Assembly (NCBI RefSeq): GCF_963665445.1
Contig: NZ_OY762276.1
Coordinates: 3,900,601-3,964,600 of the forward strand
Direction of reading: 5' to 3'
Origin: an uncultured Desulfobulbus sp.
GTDB taxonomy: Bacteria > Desulfobacterota > Desulfobulbia > Desulfobulbales > Desulfobulbaceae
Length of the DNA stretch: 64,000 nt
Part shown: positions 25,296 to 33,537 of the stretch, in pieces
How the letters are laid out: each line of letters starts with the position of its first letter
Numbering within the stretch: the first letter of the stretch is position 1
Position numbers and translations under genes: made by a program
Notes under the pieces: model-generated
Told to the model about the DNA's origin: nothing
The model's database searches: none
Seen by the model: the letters and a program-made list of their open reading frames with translations, nothing else

Positions 25296-26000
25296 ATGGC
25301 AAACTTTGTATTGGTCCATGGCGCCTTTCAGGGCGGTTGGGTATGGCAGAAACTCGCCCCCCTGCTCCGTGCCCAGGGACACCAGGTCCATACCCCCACA
25401 CTTTCGGGATGCGGCTATCTTGCGGATACGCAGTCGGCCAAGGTGGATCTCACCCGTCTTATCGGCGATGTCGGCGCCTATATCGAAATGGAAGAGTTAC
25501 ACGATATCGTGCTGGTCGGTCACAGCTTCTCCGGGTTGATCTGTGGCGGGTTGATGATGCGCCTTCCCCATCGGATTCGGCAGGCCATTTTCGTGGATGC
25601 GGTGATCCCGCAGACCGGCCGCTGTTTTGTCGACATCGCAGGTGAACAGTTTGCCAAAATGCTTGAACAGAGCCAGCTGCCGGAAGGACTCATCCGTCCC
25701 TGGCCGGCCATGGTCTTCGGGATTCCCCCTGAAACTGCGCCCTGGTTCGAAACCCGCCTACGCCCCTTCAGCCGCCAATGTTTTTTCACCCCTTTTCCCG
25801 AGACCTTCGACCCGCACAAGGTCTCGACATCGTTTATCACCTGTACAAAGACAGTCAGCCCTTTTATCCGCGCCCTGGCCGCCAAGGCTCGTGAATTCAA
25901 CTGGCCGTTGTCTGAGCTTGTCACCGGGCACTGTCCGATGATCACCTGTCCCGAAGAACTTGCAACCTTGATGCTGGCCCAACTGCCGCCGATACAATGA
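25296..26000 (+). CDS. Alpha/beta-hydrolase
   Basis: 234 residues. Oxyanion-hole motif LVHGAFQGGWVWQ, nucleophile elbow VGHSFSGL, and a catalytic His in VTGHCPM. It resembles plant-type esterase/hydroxynitrile-lyase-like small hydrolases (AB_hydrolase_6). GAGG precedes ATG 25296. Its stop overlaps the modC ATG by four bases (ATGA), so it is the first gene of the modCAB operon. The substrate is unknown, as is why a hydrolase is coupled to molybdate import. Confidence 0.85.
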   Translation: MANFVLVHGAFQGGWVWQKLAPLLRAQGHQVHTPTLSGCGYLADTQSAKVDLTRLIGDVGAYIEMEELHDIVLVGHSFSGLICGGLMMRLPHRIRQAIFVDAVIPQTGRCFVDIAGEQFAKMLEQSQLPEGLIRPWPAMVFGIPPETAPWFETRLRPFSRQCFFTPFPETFDPHKVSTSFITCTKTVSPFIRALAAKAREFNWPLSELVTGHCPMITCPEELATLMLAQLPPIQ

Positions 26001-26716
26001 ATGCAATACAGGGAGGGCTGAGCGCCAGGATCGTCAAGCAGCTTGATTATGCATCTCTGCGTGTTGACGTACATGTACCTGCGGGAGCGACGCTGATGCT
26101 CACCGGGCCGTCTGGATCGGGAAAAACAACCGTTCTTCGATGCCTTGCCGGACTAGAGCGCATTGATGATGGCTGGATTTTTTTTAACGGTCACTGCTGG
26201 AACGATACTGCCACCAGACAGAGCATCAGCCCTCGCTATCGCGGCCTCGGCTTCCTCTCCCAGGATTATGCCCTGTTCCCGCACATGAACCTGTTGGAGA
26301 ATATCCGCTTCGTCCTCACGCCTCATGAGGATCCGCTGGCATGCCTGGCGGCGATGGGCATAGAACACCTGGCAAAAAAATATCCGCATCAGATTTCCGG
26401 GGGAGAACGGCAAAGGGCTGCACTCTGCCAGACCCTGGCCCGCAAACCGAAAGTCCTGCTGTTGGACGAACCCTTTTCAGCGCTGGACATCGAAAACCGT
26501 GCCCTGCTGCGGGACCTGTTGCATCGTGAGCAGCAGCGATCCGGCCTGACCGTGATCCAGGTGACCCACGACCTCACCGAGGCCCTCAGCAGCAGGGCTC
26601 AGGTTCTTTGTTTGCGCCAGGGCGTCGAAGACCCGGAGTGGCTGCAGCGACAGCGCCGACTGCTGCTCGACGATCTCAAACGACTTGACCACGAGCGTGA
26701 TGCGCTCTGTTTATAA
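25997..26716 (+). CDS. modC: Molybdate/tungstate ABC transporter ATP-binding protein
   Basis: 239 residues with Walker A GPSGSGKTT, Q-loop FLSQDYALFPH, signature ISGGERQRAALCQTLARKP, and Walker B VLLLDEPFSALD. There is no C-terminal TOBE domain, unlike classical ModC (about 350 aa). Substrate assignment rests on the adjacent modA and modB. Overlaps the hydrolase gene by ATGA. Confidence 0.9.
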   Translation: MNAIQGGLSARIVKQLDYASLRVDVHVPAGATLMLTGPSGSGKTTVLRCLAGLERIDDGWIFFNGHCWNDTATRQSISPRYRGLGFLSQDYALFPHMNLLENIRFVLTPHEDPLACLAAMGIEHLAKKYPHQISGGERQRAALCQTLARKPKVLLLDEPFSALDIENRALLRDLLHREQQRSGLTVIQVTHDLTEALSSRAQVLCLRQGVEDPEWLQRQRRLLLDDLKRLDHERDALCL

Positions 26717-26744
26717 AAAATATTACTTCCCTTTAGGAGAACGT

Positions 26745-27476
26745 ATGTTTCCTTTTCGTCCCCTCATCGCCGGCCTCGTGCTCTGCCTCACCCTGACCTC
26801 ATCCGCCTGGGCCGGAGAATCGCTGATTATTGCCTCCGGTGCCGGCTATAAGCGGTTGGTCAACGAGGCCTGCACCGCATTTACCGCCAAAACCGGCATT
26901 CAGGTCCAGCAGGTCTTCGGCAACATGGGGCAGATTGTTCCCCAGGCAAAAGAGAGCGGCAACTTTGATTTTCTTCTGGGCGACGAAGGTCATCTGGCGA
27001 AAACCGATCTGACCTTCTCCGGCACGTATCTTATCGGCAAGGGAAAACTGGTGGTTGCCGTGGCTAAGGGGAGCAAGGCAAGTTCCCTTGAACAGATCAC
27101 CAATCCCCTGGTGACCCGTGTGGCCATGCCCGATTCGAAAAAGGCCATTTACGGACACGCAGCCACTGAATACCTGCACAACAAGGGGCTGTGGGAAAAA
27201 CTGCAGCCCAAGCTGCTGGTCGTCGGGACCGTTCCCCAGGTGAGCGCCTATGTGGTCAGCGGTGAGGTGGATATGGGATTCATCAACCTGACCGAGGCCA
27301 TGGCCATTGAGCCCAAGGTGGCCAAGCTCATCCCGGTGGATGAACACCTCTATTCCCCCATTGAGATTGTTGCCAAGCGGCTGGCACAGAGCCCGCACGA
27401 CCAGGCCTCCGCTGCCTTTATCGCGTTCCTTCAATCCGATGAGGCCAAGGCATTGGCGAAACAACACGGCCTGTGA
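26745..27476 (+). CDS. modA: Molybdate/tungstate ABC transporter periplasmic binding protein
   Basis: 243 residues with a Sec signal peptide ending in SSAWAGE. ModA-type motifs: IIASGAGYKRLVNEAC, IGKGKLVVAVAKGS, YGHAATEYL, VSAYVVSGEVDMGFINLTEA. Start ATG 26745 follows TTTAGGAGAACGT. It is between modC and modB, an unusual C-A-B order, and the modB GTG overlaps its stop. Confidence 0.9.
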   Translation: MFPFRPLIAGLVLCLTLTSSAWAGESLIIASGAGYKRLVNEACTAFTAKTGIQVQQVFGNMGQIVPQAKESGNFDFLLGDEGHLAKTDLTFSGTYLIGKGKLVVAVAKGSKASSLEQITNPLVTRVAMPDSKKAIYGHAATEYLHNKGLWEKLQPKLLVVGTVPQVSAYVVSGEVDMGFINLTEAMAIEPKVAKLIPVDEHLYSPIEIVAKRLAQSPHDQASAAFIAFLQSDEAKALAKQHGL

Positions 27477-28168
27477 GCGTGGACGCCTCCTGGATCCTCC
27501 ATATCCTCCGTGAACCCGCAACCCGGGAATGTATCTGGCTCAGTGCTCAGGTTGCCTCTCTCTCCATGCCGATCTTGGCGGTCAGTGGCGTTGTCCTGGG
27601 CTATCTCCTCGGCGCCGGCAAGGGGCGGTGGCTGCCGCTCCTTGATTTTCTCATCACCCTGCCCCTTGTTTTCCCGCCCATAGCCACCGGTTTCCTGCTT
27701 CTGCTCGCGCTCGGGCGGAGGAGCCCCGTGGGCGTCTGGCTCAAGCAGTCCCTGGGCGTGGAAATCATCTTCAGTTTTTGGGGCGTGGTTTTGGCGGCCT
27801 GTATCGCCGGATTACCGCTCATCGTCAAGCAGGTCCAGGCCGCTGTCCGCCGGGAAACGACCCGGTTGGTGGAAACAGCTCTGGTCCTAGGCAAATCACC
27901 ATGGACCATTGTTTTCCGGGTTATTCTCCCCTCCCTCAAAACCAGTATTGCTATCGGCCTTTCCCTGGCCTTTGCCCGTTCACTGGGTGAAGTGGGCGTT
28001 ACCCTGATGCTGGGCGGCAACATCGCAGGCCGTACCAACACCATCTCCCTTGAGGTCTACAACGCCGTCTTCACCGGTGATTACGAACGGGCCTTTGTTC
28101 TCGTGCTCCTCCTGGGCATCCTCTCCATGGCCCTGATTCTCCTCACCCGTCACCTGGCCCGGCAGTAA
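27473..28168 (+). CDS. modB: Molybdate/tungstate ABC transporter permease
   Basis: 231 residues, five to six membrane segments. The EAA loop (VETALVLGKSPWTIVFRVILPSL) and the ending GEVGVTLMLGGNIAGRTNTISLEVY identify ModB. Starts at GTG 27473 overlapping the modA stop (GTGA). No terminator is evident right after it. Confidence 0.93.
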   Translation: MSVDASWILHILREPATRECIWLSAQVASLSMPILAVSGVVLGYLLGAGKGRWLPLLDFLITLPLVFPPIATGFLLLLALGRRSPVGVWLKQSLGVEIIFSFWGVVLAACIAGLPLIVKQVQAAVRRETTRLVETALVLGKSPWTIVFRVILPSLKTSIAIGLSLAFARSLGEVGVTLMLGGNIAGRTNTISLEVYNAVFTGDYERAFVLVLLLGILSMALILLTRHLARQ

Positions 28169-28244
28169 GTTCCGTCCCAAACAGTCCCACAGCGAAAAAA
28201 GGTGCAATATTTTTAATCGACAATCTCAGATGTTAGCTTTTTTG

Positions 28245-28273
28245 TTGACGCGTTATTTTTTTAAAAATATAAA
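28245..28273 (+). promoter_or_regulatory. Sigma-70-type promoter of the cytochrome genes
   Basis: TTGACG (28245-28250), 17-bp spacer, TATAAA (28268-28273), about 80 bp before the tetraheme cytochrome ATG. The spacer starts with CGTTATT, the half-site of the ModE-like palindromes, which may or may not be meaningful. Confidence 0.6.
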
Positions 28274-28354
28274 AAGATCGATACAACATTCGAATGTCTG
28301 CAGAAGCATTTTCTCCCATGCTTTCACAGCTACAACCACATCAGGAGAACAACC

Positions 28355-28750
28355 ATGAAATTTTGCACGGAACATGGAGCCATCCTCGCCTTCTGTGGGG
28401 TCTGCCTCACCATTACCCCGCTCTGGGCAGAGGGGGACGGGCCAGAGCAGGTGGTGATCCAGTCAACGATCGACACCGAAAAAGTACCGCGCCCTGCCTT
28501 TCTTCCCCACCATACCCACCAATGGCTCGATTGCGACGGCTGCCATCATGGTAAAGGTCCGGATGGGAAAAAGGTGGATTACATTGCCGGACAGACAATC
28601 GAACATTGCGAGAGCTGTCATAACACCAAGACCACCATGCAGGAGCGGTTGCGAACGGTGAAACTGGCGGGTCACAAACTGTGTATGGAATGTCACCTGC
28701 AAAACGACAAGGAATTGGCCCGATGCGGGGTCTGTCACACCAAAAAATAG
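28355..28750 (+). CDS. Periplasmic tetraheme cytochrome c (class III-like)
   Basis: 131 residues with a Sec signal peptide and four CxxCH haem sites: CDGCH, CESCH, CMECH and CGVCH. HHTHQW before the first site supplies axial His ligands in the cytochrome c3/c7 style. It is an electron carrier in the periplasm. The next gene, 36 bp downstream, encodes a split-Soret-type cytochrome, probably a partner. Confidence 0.9.
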   Translation: MKFCTEHGAILAFCGVCLTITPLWAEGDGPEQVVIQSTIDTEKVPRPAFLPHHTHQWLDCDGCHHGKGPDGKKVDYIAGQTIEHCESCHNTKTTMQERLRTVKLAGHKLCMECHLQNDKELARCGVCHTKK

Positions 28751-28786
28751 GCTCACTTTCTCAATAATTTCGACGAAGGAACAATC

Positions 28787-29578
28787 ATGCAGGACCAACA
28801 CCAACAAGAAAATGGCCTCTCGCGGCGGCAGTGGATGCTCGGAACCGGCGCTCTTGCCGCCACCGCAGCCTTGAGCCATCTGGGCGACTGGCTGCCTTCA
28901 GCCCAGGCCGCTGGCGGCAGTACCGAAAAATGGCCCTGGCCCTATGAAAAGCTCAATCCGAACATCACCGCCGAACTCGCCTACAAGGAGTGGTATCGGG
29001 TGTACTGCGGCTGTGCGGTCATCAGCAGTGTTTTCAACCAGTTGCGGGAAAAGGTCGGAGAGCCGTATACCTCTTTTCCCATTGATGCCTTCGTCTTTCT
29101 TGAAGGCGGTGTTGCCAGTTGGGGGACCATCTGCGGGTCCAACGCCGGAGCGAACATCGTGGCCAACCTGATCATCGGTCCGCGTATATCCGGGGCCGAG
29201 GCTGGCCACCTGATCGGCACCGACATCATGCAGTGGTACTGTGAATCCGCCTTGCCGGTCTACAAGCCCAAGGAACCGAAGATCCGTGAGCCCATCCCGC
29301 AAACCATTAGCGAATCGCCGCTTTGTCATGTTTCGGTGGGAAAATGGATGGCCGTGGCCGATAAACCGGTCGGCAGTCCGGAGCGCAAAGATCGATGCGC
29401 ACGGGTCACCGCCAGCGTGGCCTATCACCTGGTCGAGTTACTCAATGCCTGGAAGGATGGGGACTACGACGAGGAGGGGGACTGGACCCCGATCTCGGAT
29501 TATGGCATCAATGCCCAGCCCAACTGTATGGAATGCCACGCCGGCGGGGTGCCCGCAGCGCCCCGGAAAAAAATCTGA
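28787..29578 (+). CDS. Split-Soret cytochrome c-like protein (C-GCAxxG-C-C family), Tat-exported
   Basis: 263 residues. A Tat signal (LSRRQWMLGTGALAATAAL) directs folded export. The mature part has the C_GCAxxG_C_C pattern (YCGCAVISSVF ... ICGSNAG ... YC) and a single C-terminal haem site CMECH, as in the Desulfovibrio split-Soret cytochrome. Likely redox partner of the tetraheme cytochrome just upstream. Function in vivo of this family is not settled. Confidence 0.85.
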   Translation: MQDQHQQENGLSRRQWMLGTGALAATAALSHLGDWLPSAQAAGGSTEKWPWPYEKLNPNITAELAYKEWYRVYCGCAVISSVFNQLREKVGEPYTSFPIDAFVFLEGGVASWGTICGSNAGANIVANLIIGPRISGAEAGHLIGTDIMQWYCESALPVYKPKEPKIREPIPQTISESPLCHVSVGKWMAVADKPVGSPERKDRCARVTASVAYHLVELLNAWKDGDYDEEGDWTPISDYGINAQPNCMECHAGGVPAAPRKKI

Positions 29579-29688
29579 AACCGTGTATCCCTCGCCTCGC
29601 CTCAGTCGATGTTACTGAGGGAGCGCGAGGGGACACCATACCCTATCTTTTACAAGCCTCAGGTCCGTGAGGAGACGGAGGATCAATC

Positions 29689-30318
29689 ATGCCGACCATG
29701 CTCGCCACTTTCACCGGTGCTTACCCGTCAAAACAGGTCAACGAACGGTTGAGCTTCGATTGCCTTGAGTCCTTGCAGCTGATCCAGCTGGAGTGGTCAT
29801 TTCGCCAATGGGTCAAAATAACCAACGACTATAAGACACGACTCGCCCGGCAGCGGATTTTGATCCTCTTCCTTCTTTTTCGTTACTGCGGAGTGACACT
29901 CAGGGAGGCTCTTACCCTGGATTTGACAACAGATCTCAAGGCCCATTCCATTCTCATTCACGACTTGGACACCCCACGGGTGATGGCTCGGGAAGCACCG
30001 CTTGTCGAGCACATCGCCCGGGAAATTCGCGAGTCGCTGCAAAATCCTGATATCTCTTCCGGCCTTGTCGAGGCAGAGCCGCTGACACCGACGGTCGTTC
30101 AGCGCGCTCTTGCGCAACGTGCCAAGGCCTGTGCTTTTCCCGCCATCCTGTGCAACCCGGAGAAAATTCGTCTTGCCCGGGCCATGGAACTGCAGCGTGA
30201 AGGGTACTCCCCCAAAAAAATCAGACAATGGCTCGGAGACTTGAGATCCACCTCCACAGCGATCCATTGCACTCAAGCCCCACTTTGTACGGGCTCAACT
30301 CCATCCACTTTACGGTGA
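29689..30318 (+). CDS. TunR-like regulator: tyrosine-recombinase-fold protein without TOBE domain
   Basis: 209 residues. The core resembles the catalytic half of XerC/D-type recombinases (RILILFLLFRYCGVTLREAL, APLVEHIAREI, NPEKIRLARAMELQ, PKKIRQWLGDL), but no nucleophilic tyrosine stands after the last motif. In sulfate reducers the tungstate-responsive regulator TunR combines this fold with Mo/W-binding TOBE domains. Here the TOBE part is missing, while a free molbindin is encoded 5 kb away. The location inside the Mo/W gene region supports a regulatory role. A degenerate integrase is the alternative. Confidence 0.65.
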   Translation: MPTMLATFTGAYPSKQVNERLSFDCLESLQLIQLEWSFRQWVKITNDYKTRLARQRILILFLLFRYCGVTLREALTLDLTTDLKAHSILIHDLDTPRVMAREAPLVEHIAREIRESLQNPDISSGLVEAEPLTPTVVQRALAQRAKACAFPAILCNPEKIRLARAMELQREGYSPKKIRQWLGDLRSTSTAIHCTQAPLCTGSTPSTLR

Positions 30319-30370
30319 TTCTTCATGTGAGCTGATAATGGCTATACCGCAGGCAATCTATTGCACTCCA

Positions 30371-30428
30371 CGGTTTGGTTGTAAGGTGCCAAACCACCGA
30401 CCCCCTATCGATCCCCTTCGATAGGGGG
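30371..30428 (+). terminator. Tandem hairpins ending the TunR-like gene
   Basis: CGGTTTGG pairs with CCAAACC-A-CCG, immediately followed by a stronger stem CCCCCTATCGA/TCGATAGGGGG, then TGTGTGTTT. Probably a terminator, though the T-tract is interrupted. Confidence 0.6.
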
Positions 30429-30652
30429 TGTGTGTTTAAACAATGAAGCAAGGTGTAGAAAACGTGGGGACCACTTCAAAATTGAGGCTTTTTGGGGGTA
30501 AAATTGTCTCGAATAGGACAAAATTGGACATCATCCTTTTCAGACTTTCTTCCTCAACATATCACACCAAAAATACAACTTGATGAAATTACATTGCTTT
30601 TCAACCTCAGCATACCCCAACATCACCATTGGCACCGAGATTGCTTGATTAA

Positions 30653-30676
30653 CGATATGTTATGGTTTATATAACG
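30653..30676. promoter_or_regulatory. ModE-like site 4 (weaker)
   Basis: CGATAT-N12-ATAACG; read on the other strand it begins CGTTATAT, identical to the E. coli ModE operator end. Lies about 70 bp upstream of the molybdopterin-domain protein gene. One arm is imperfect. Confidence 0.5.
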
Positions 30677-30742
30677 CACGAAACAATACCGGAGGCTGGA
30701 ATGCCTCTCTCGTGCTGAAAGCAAGGCAACAAGGAATATCCA

Positions 30743-31228
30743 ATGGAAAATTTTCTTCCCTCGGCAACGACAAACGACGAAACTGCAGCCGTTGCTCTCA
30801 CCATCTGCGGACGAGTGAGCAAACCTTTGTCCTTTTCCGTCACGGACCTGCAATCCATGGATTGCCTGGACACCGGAACTCTGCCCATGATCTGCGGCAG
30901 CGGCGAGCCCAAGGGCAAGATCGGTAACTTGCGTGGCGTCCTGCTTGCCGACCTGATCAACCAGGCCGAGGTGGTGGTTACCGCCCATAACGACACCAAA
31001 AAGATGTACGTGGTGACCTCATCCGACGATGGCTACAAAACAGTCTTTGCCTGGCAGGAAATTTTCAATTCCGCAAACGGCGAAGGAATCCTGGTGATCC
31101 TGGAAAGGGAGGGGCAGCCCTTGCATCAAGGCAACGGCGATGTCGACCTGATCTCCGCCAAAGACCATCTCACCGGCCCCCGCTATGTGCGTCGTCTGAA
31201 GACCGTTGAGATCATTATGGTCGAATAA
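30743..31228 (+). CDS. Small oxidoreductase molybdopterin-binding-domain protein
   Basis: 161 residues resembling a stand-alone sulfite-oxidase/YedY-type molybdopterin-binding fold: LTICGRVSKPLSFSVTDLQSM at the start, MICGSGEPKGKIGNLRGVLLADLI in the middle and a RRLKTVEIIMVE end. It is about half the size of a real SUOX domain and carries no signal peptide, so it may be a cofactor-binding or vestigial form. Lies just before the metal-uptake operon, between ModE-like sites. Confidence 0.75.
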   Translation: MENFLPSATTNDETAAVALTICGRVSKPLSFSVTDLQSMDCLDTGTLPMICGSGEPKGKIGNLRGVLLADLINQAEVVVTAHNDTKKMYVVTSSDDGYKTVFAWQEIFNSANGEGILVILEREGQPLHQGNGDVDLISAKDHLTGPRYVRRLKTVEIIMVE

Positions 31229-31241
31229 TTTTTTCGCCCAC

Positions 31242-31264
31242 CGTTATTCATAATTAGAACAGCG
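31242..31264. promoter_or_regulatory. ModE-like palindrome 5
   Basis: CGTTATTC-ATAATTA-GAACAGCG, same arms and 7-bp centre as sites 1 and 2, between the molybdopterin-domain gene and the first gene of the TonB-linked operon. Confidence 0.68.
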
Positions 31265-31332
31265 AAAATAGGCAACACAATTCACTCTCATCCCCAAGGG
31301 GCAAGGCATGTATGCAACCTTTTTTCGCCAAT

Positions 31333-31355
31333 CGTTATTCCATATTTTCATAGCG
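31333..31355. promoter_or_regulatory. ModE-like palindrome 6
   Basis: CGTTATTC-CATATTT-TCATAGCG, 75 bp upstream of the first FmdE-like gene. With the site 90 bp before it, this places the whole 31.4-44.3 kb operon under the same presumed Mo/W control as the molybdate genes. Confidence 0.65.
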
Positions 31356-31407
31356 CGATTAATGAGCTGTTTTTTTTACCAAATTGGCCACATCAAGGAG
31401 GAACATC

Positions 31408-32037
31408 ATGTTCAACCATACAGCTTTTGATCAGCATCTTCATGCGGCAGTCGCGTTTCACGGCCATCTCTGCCTGGGTCAGGTGATAGGCGTGCGTCTG
31501 GCTATGTTTGGCCTGAGCCTGGTGGGGATCGACGATCCCCTGGGAGCCGACCGGAAAAAGCTGATTGTCTTTGTCGAAATAGACCGGTGCGCAGCCGACG
31601 CGATCATGACCGTAACCGGCTCCCGCATCGGCCGTCGTAGTCTGAAAGTCATTGATTACGGCAAGATGGCAGCCACCTTTGTCAACCTGGAAACAGGCGT
31701 GGCCTTTCGCATCTTCTCCCGGCCCGAGGCCCAGGACAATGCCCTTGCCCGCTACCCCGACCTCGATGAAAAAGCCGCACAGATACGGGCCTATCAGGAG
31801 ATGGACGACGCCGAAATGTTCGAGGTTCTGCCGGTCCGGGTACCGATCAAATGCGAGGACATGCCCGGTAGCCCCACGCGCAAAGTCCGCTGTGAAATCT
31901 GCGGAGAATATGTGCTGGATGCCCGCGATATCGAGCAAAACGGCCACACGCTGTGCCGGCCTTGCGCCTCCGGGACTCCCTATTACACCATCGACCAATC
32001 CCACACCGAACCTCTCCCCGAGGCGGTTGGGCAATGA
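31408..32037 (+). CDS. FmdE-family protein with C-terminal zinc ribbon (paralogue 1)
   Basis: 209 residues. FmdE domain: FHGHLCLGQVIGVRLAMFG, VEIDRCAADAIMTVTGSRIG and DYGKMAATFVNL. The C-terminal treble-clef/ribbon is CEICGEYVLDARD ... CRPC. FmdE was named from the molybdenum formylmethanofuran dehydrogenase operon; its biochemical role is unknown but it binds metal (Cys/His site). ATG 31408 follows AAGGAGGAACATC. First gene of a long overlapping operon. A paralogue lies at 39260. Confidence 0.88.
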   Translation: MFNHTAFDQHLHAAVAFHGHLCLGQVIGVRLAMFGLSLVGIDDPLGADRKKLIVFVEIDRCAADAIMTVTGSRIGRRSLKVIDYGKMAATFVNLETGVAFRIFSRPEAQDNALARYPDLDEKAAQIRAYQEMDDAEMFEVLPVRVPIKCEDMPGSPTRKVRCEICGEYVLDARDIEQNGHTLCRPCASGTPYYTIDQSHTEPLPEAVGQ

Positions 32038-32870
32038 ATGATTCTTCTTCGGTGAATGGCATGCATTCTCTTGATTGGAACATCGCCTGGCAGGAGGCAC
32101 GAAAAAAAAGACGTGGAGAACGCAGCGACAGCGCCCATTGGAACAAACGGGCCTCCTCCTTCGCCCAAAATGCGCGCAAGAGCACCTATGCCGATGACTT
32201 TGTCCATCTCCTTACCCCGCAGCCTCACTGGAGTGTGCTCGATGTCGGCTGTGGTGCGGGCACCTTGGCCATCCCACTCTCGCCCCGGGTCAAGAGCGTG
32301 ACCGCCATAGATTTTTCCGCAACCATGATTGAGTTGCTCAACGACCAATGTGCGGAAAGGGGCCTCGGCAATATCCACACCAGCGTCACCGGCTGGGAGG
32401 ACGATTGGGATCAGGCAGGCATTGGAGAGCACGACGTGGCCATCGCCTCACGCTCGCTGGTGGTCGACGATCTCCGAACCGCGATCATGAAGCTCAACAA
32501 CAAGGCGCGACACCGCATCTACATCACCTCGCTGGTCGGCGATGGGCCCTTTGACCGCCGCATCTTCGAGGCCATAGAGCGCAAGCTCGACCGCGGTCCA
32601 GACTACATCTACGTCTACAACCTGCTCCACCAGATGGGCATCCATGCGGAAATCAGGTTCATCTTCAACGGCGGCGGCAAGAAACTCTTTCAAAACATAG
32701 ACGATGCCATAGCGCAGTTCCACTGGATGCTCGACAGTCTGAATGAGGAGGAAGAAGCTCGCCTCCGCACCTTTTTCGAGGCCAATCTCTGCAAAACCGC
32801 AGGTGGGTGGACCCTCCCCTATCAGCACACCGTTCGTTGGGCGGTCATTTACTGGACGAGAGAACAATGA
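32034..32870 (+). CDS. Class I SAM-dependent methyltransferase A
   Basis: 278 residues; AdoMet-binding motif I LDVGCGAGTLAIPLS, then VTAIDFSATMIELLN and an acidic post-motif region. It starts with ATGA overlapping the FmdE stop and ends with ATGA overlapping the next methyltransferase. N-terminal ~40 residues are basic and helical. Substrate unknown. In this context modification of a small metal-binding molecule or of a metal(loid) is a possibility, not shown. Confidence 0.88.
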   Translation: MNDSSSVNGMHSLDWNIAWQEARKKRRGERSDSAHWNKRASSFAQNARKSTYADDFVHLLTPQPHWSVLDVGCGAGTLAIPLSPRVKSVTAIDFSATMIELLNDQCAERGLGNIHTSVTGWEDDWDQAGIGEHDVAIASRSLVVDDLRTAIMKLNNKARHRIYITSLVGDGPFDRRIFEAIERKLDRGPDYIYVYNLLHQMGIHAEIRFIFNGGGKKLFQNIDDAIAQFHWMLDSLNEEEEARLRTFFEANLCKTAGGWTLPYQHTVRWAVIYWTREQ

Positions 32871-33496
32871 AGATCAATGCCCGCCAATTCGATTCTATCG
32901 CCCGGACTGTGTTTGCGCCGGTGTATCCGCTTATCGCCGATCAAATAATCGAACACACCGGTATCACCAGCGGTCTCTGCCTGGATGTGGGCTGCGGCCC
33001 TGGTTACCTCGGCGCGGCAATTGCGTGCAAGACAGACCTGCGTCTGTTGTTTTTTGACCAATCGACAGAGATGCTCCAACTCTGCGAGCACACCATTGAT
33101 GAAAACGGATTGCGGAGCCGGGCCGGACTGCTGCCGGGCGATATTGGCTCCATCGCCTTGCCGGACGGCTCCGTGGATCTCGTTATCAGTCGTGGCTCGA
33201 TCTTTTTCTGGGAGGATCTCCCCCAGGCCTTTGCTGAAATCCACAGGGTCCTGGCACCGGGCGGCAAAACCTTTCTTGGAGGAGGGTTTGGCAACGCTGT
33301 GCTGAAGGCATCGATTCGTCAGGAAATGGCAAATCGCAACCAGGGCAAGGATCAGTTCGGACAAAAGATGCGCGCAAACCTAGGTCCCGAGATGCGGCAA
33401 CGTTTTGAAGAAGGTCTGCAGGAGGCGAAGATCGACCATTTCACCATTCTCCAGGACGAGGACATCGGCCTGTGGATCATGATGGAAAAAAGCTGA
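32867..33496 (+). CDS. Class I SAM-dependent methyltransferase B
   Basis: 209 residues, motif I LDVGCGPGYLGAAIA, DQSTEMLQLCE, and ISRGSIFFWEDLPQAFAEI, HRVLAPGGKTFLGGG. It is clearly paralogous to the methyltransferase at 37739 (same SRGS-FWEDLP-AFAEIHRVLAPGG block). ATGA overlap with the preceding gene. It precedes the first TonB-dependent receptor by 41 bp. Confidence 0.9.
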   Translation: MKINARQFDSIARTVFAPVYPLIADQIIEHTGITSGLCLDVGCGPGYLGAAIACKTDLRLLFFDQSTEMLQLCEHTIDENGLRSRAGLLPGDIGSIALPDGSVDLVISRGSIFFWEDLPQAFAEIHRVLAPGGKTFLGGGFGNAVLKASIRQEMANRNQGKDQFGQKMRANLGPEMRQRFEEGLQEAKIDHFTILQDEDIGLWIMMEKS

Positions 33497-33537
33497 GCAT
33501 AATTGCTCGATATTACCAAGCAAAAAAGGAAGGAAGA

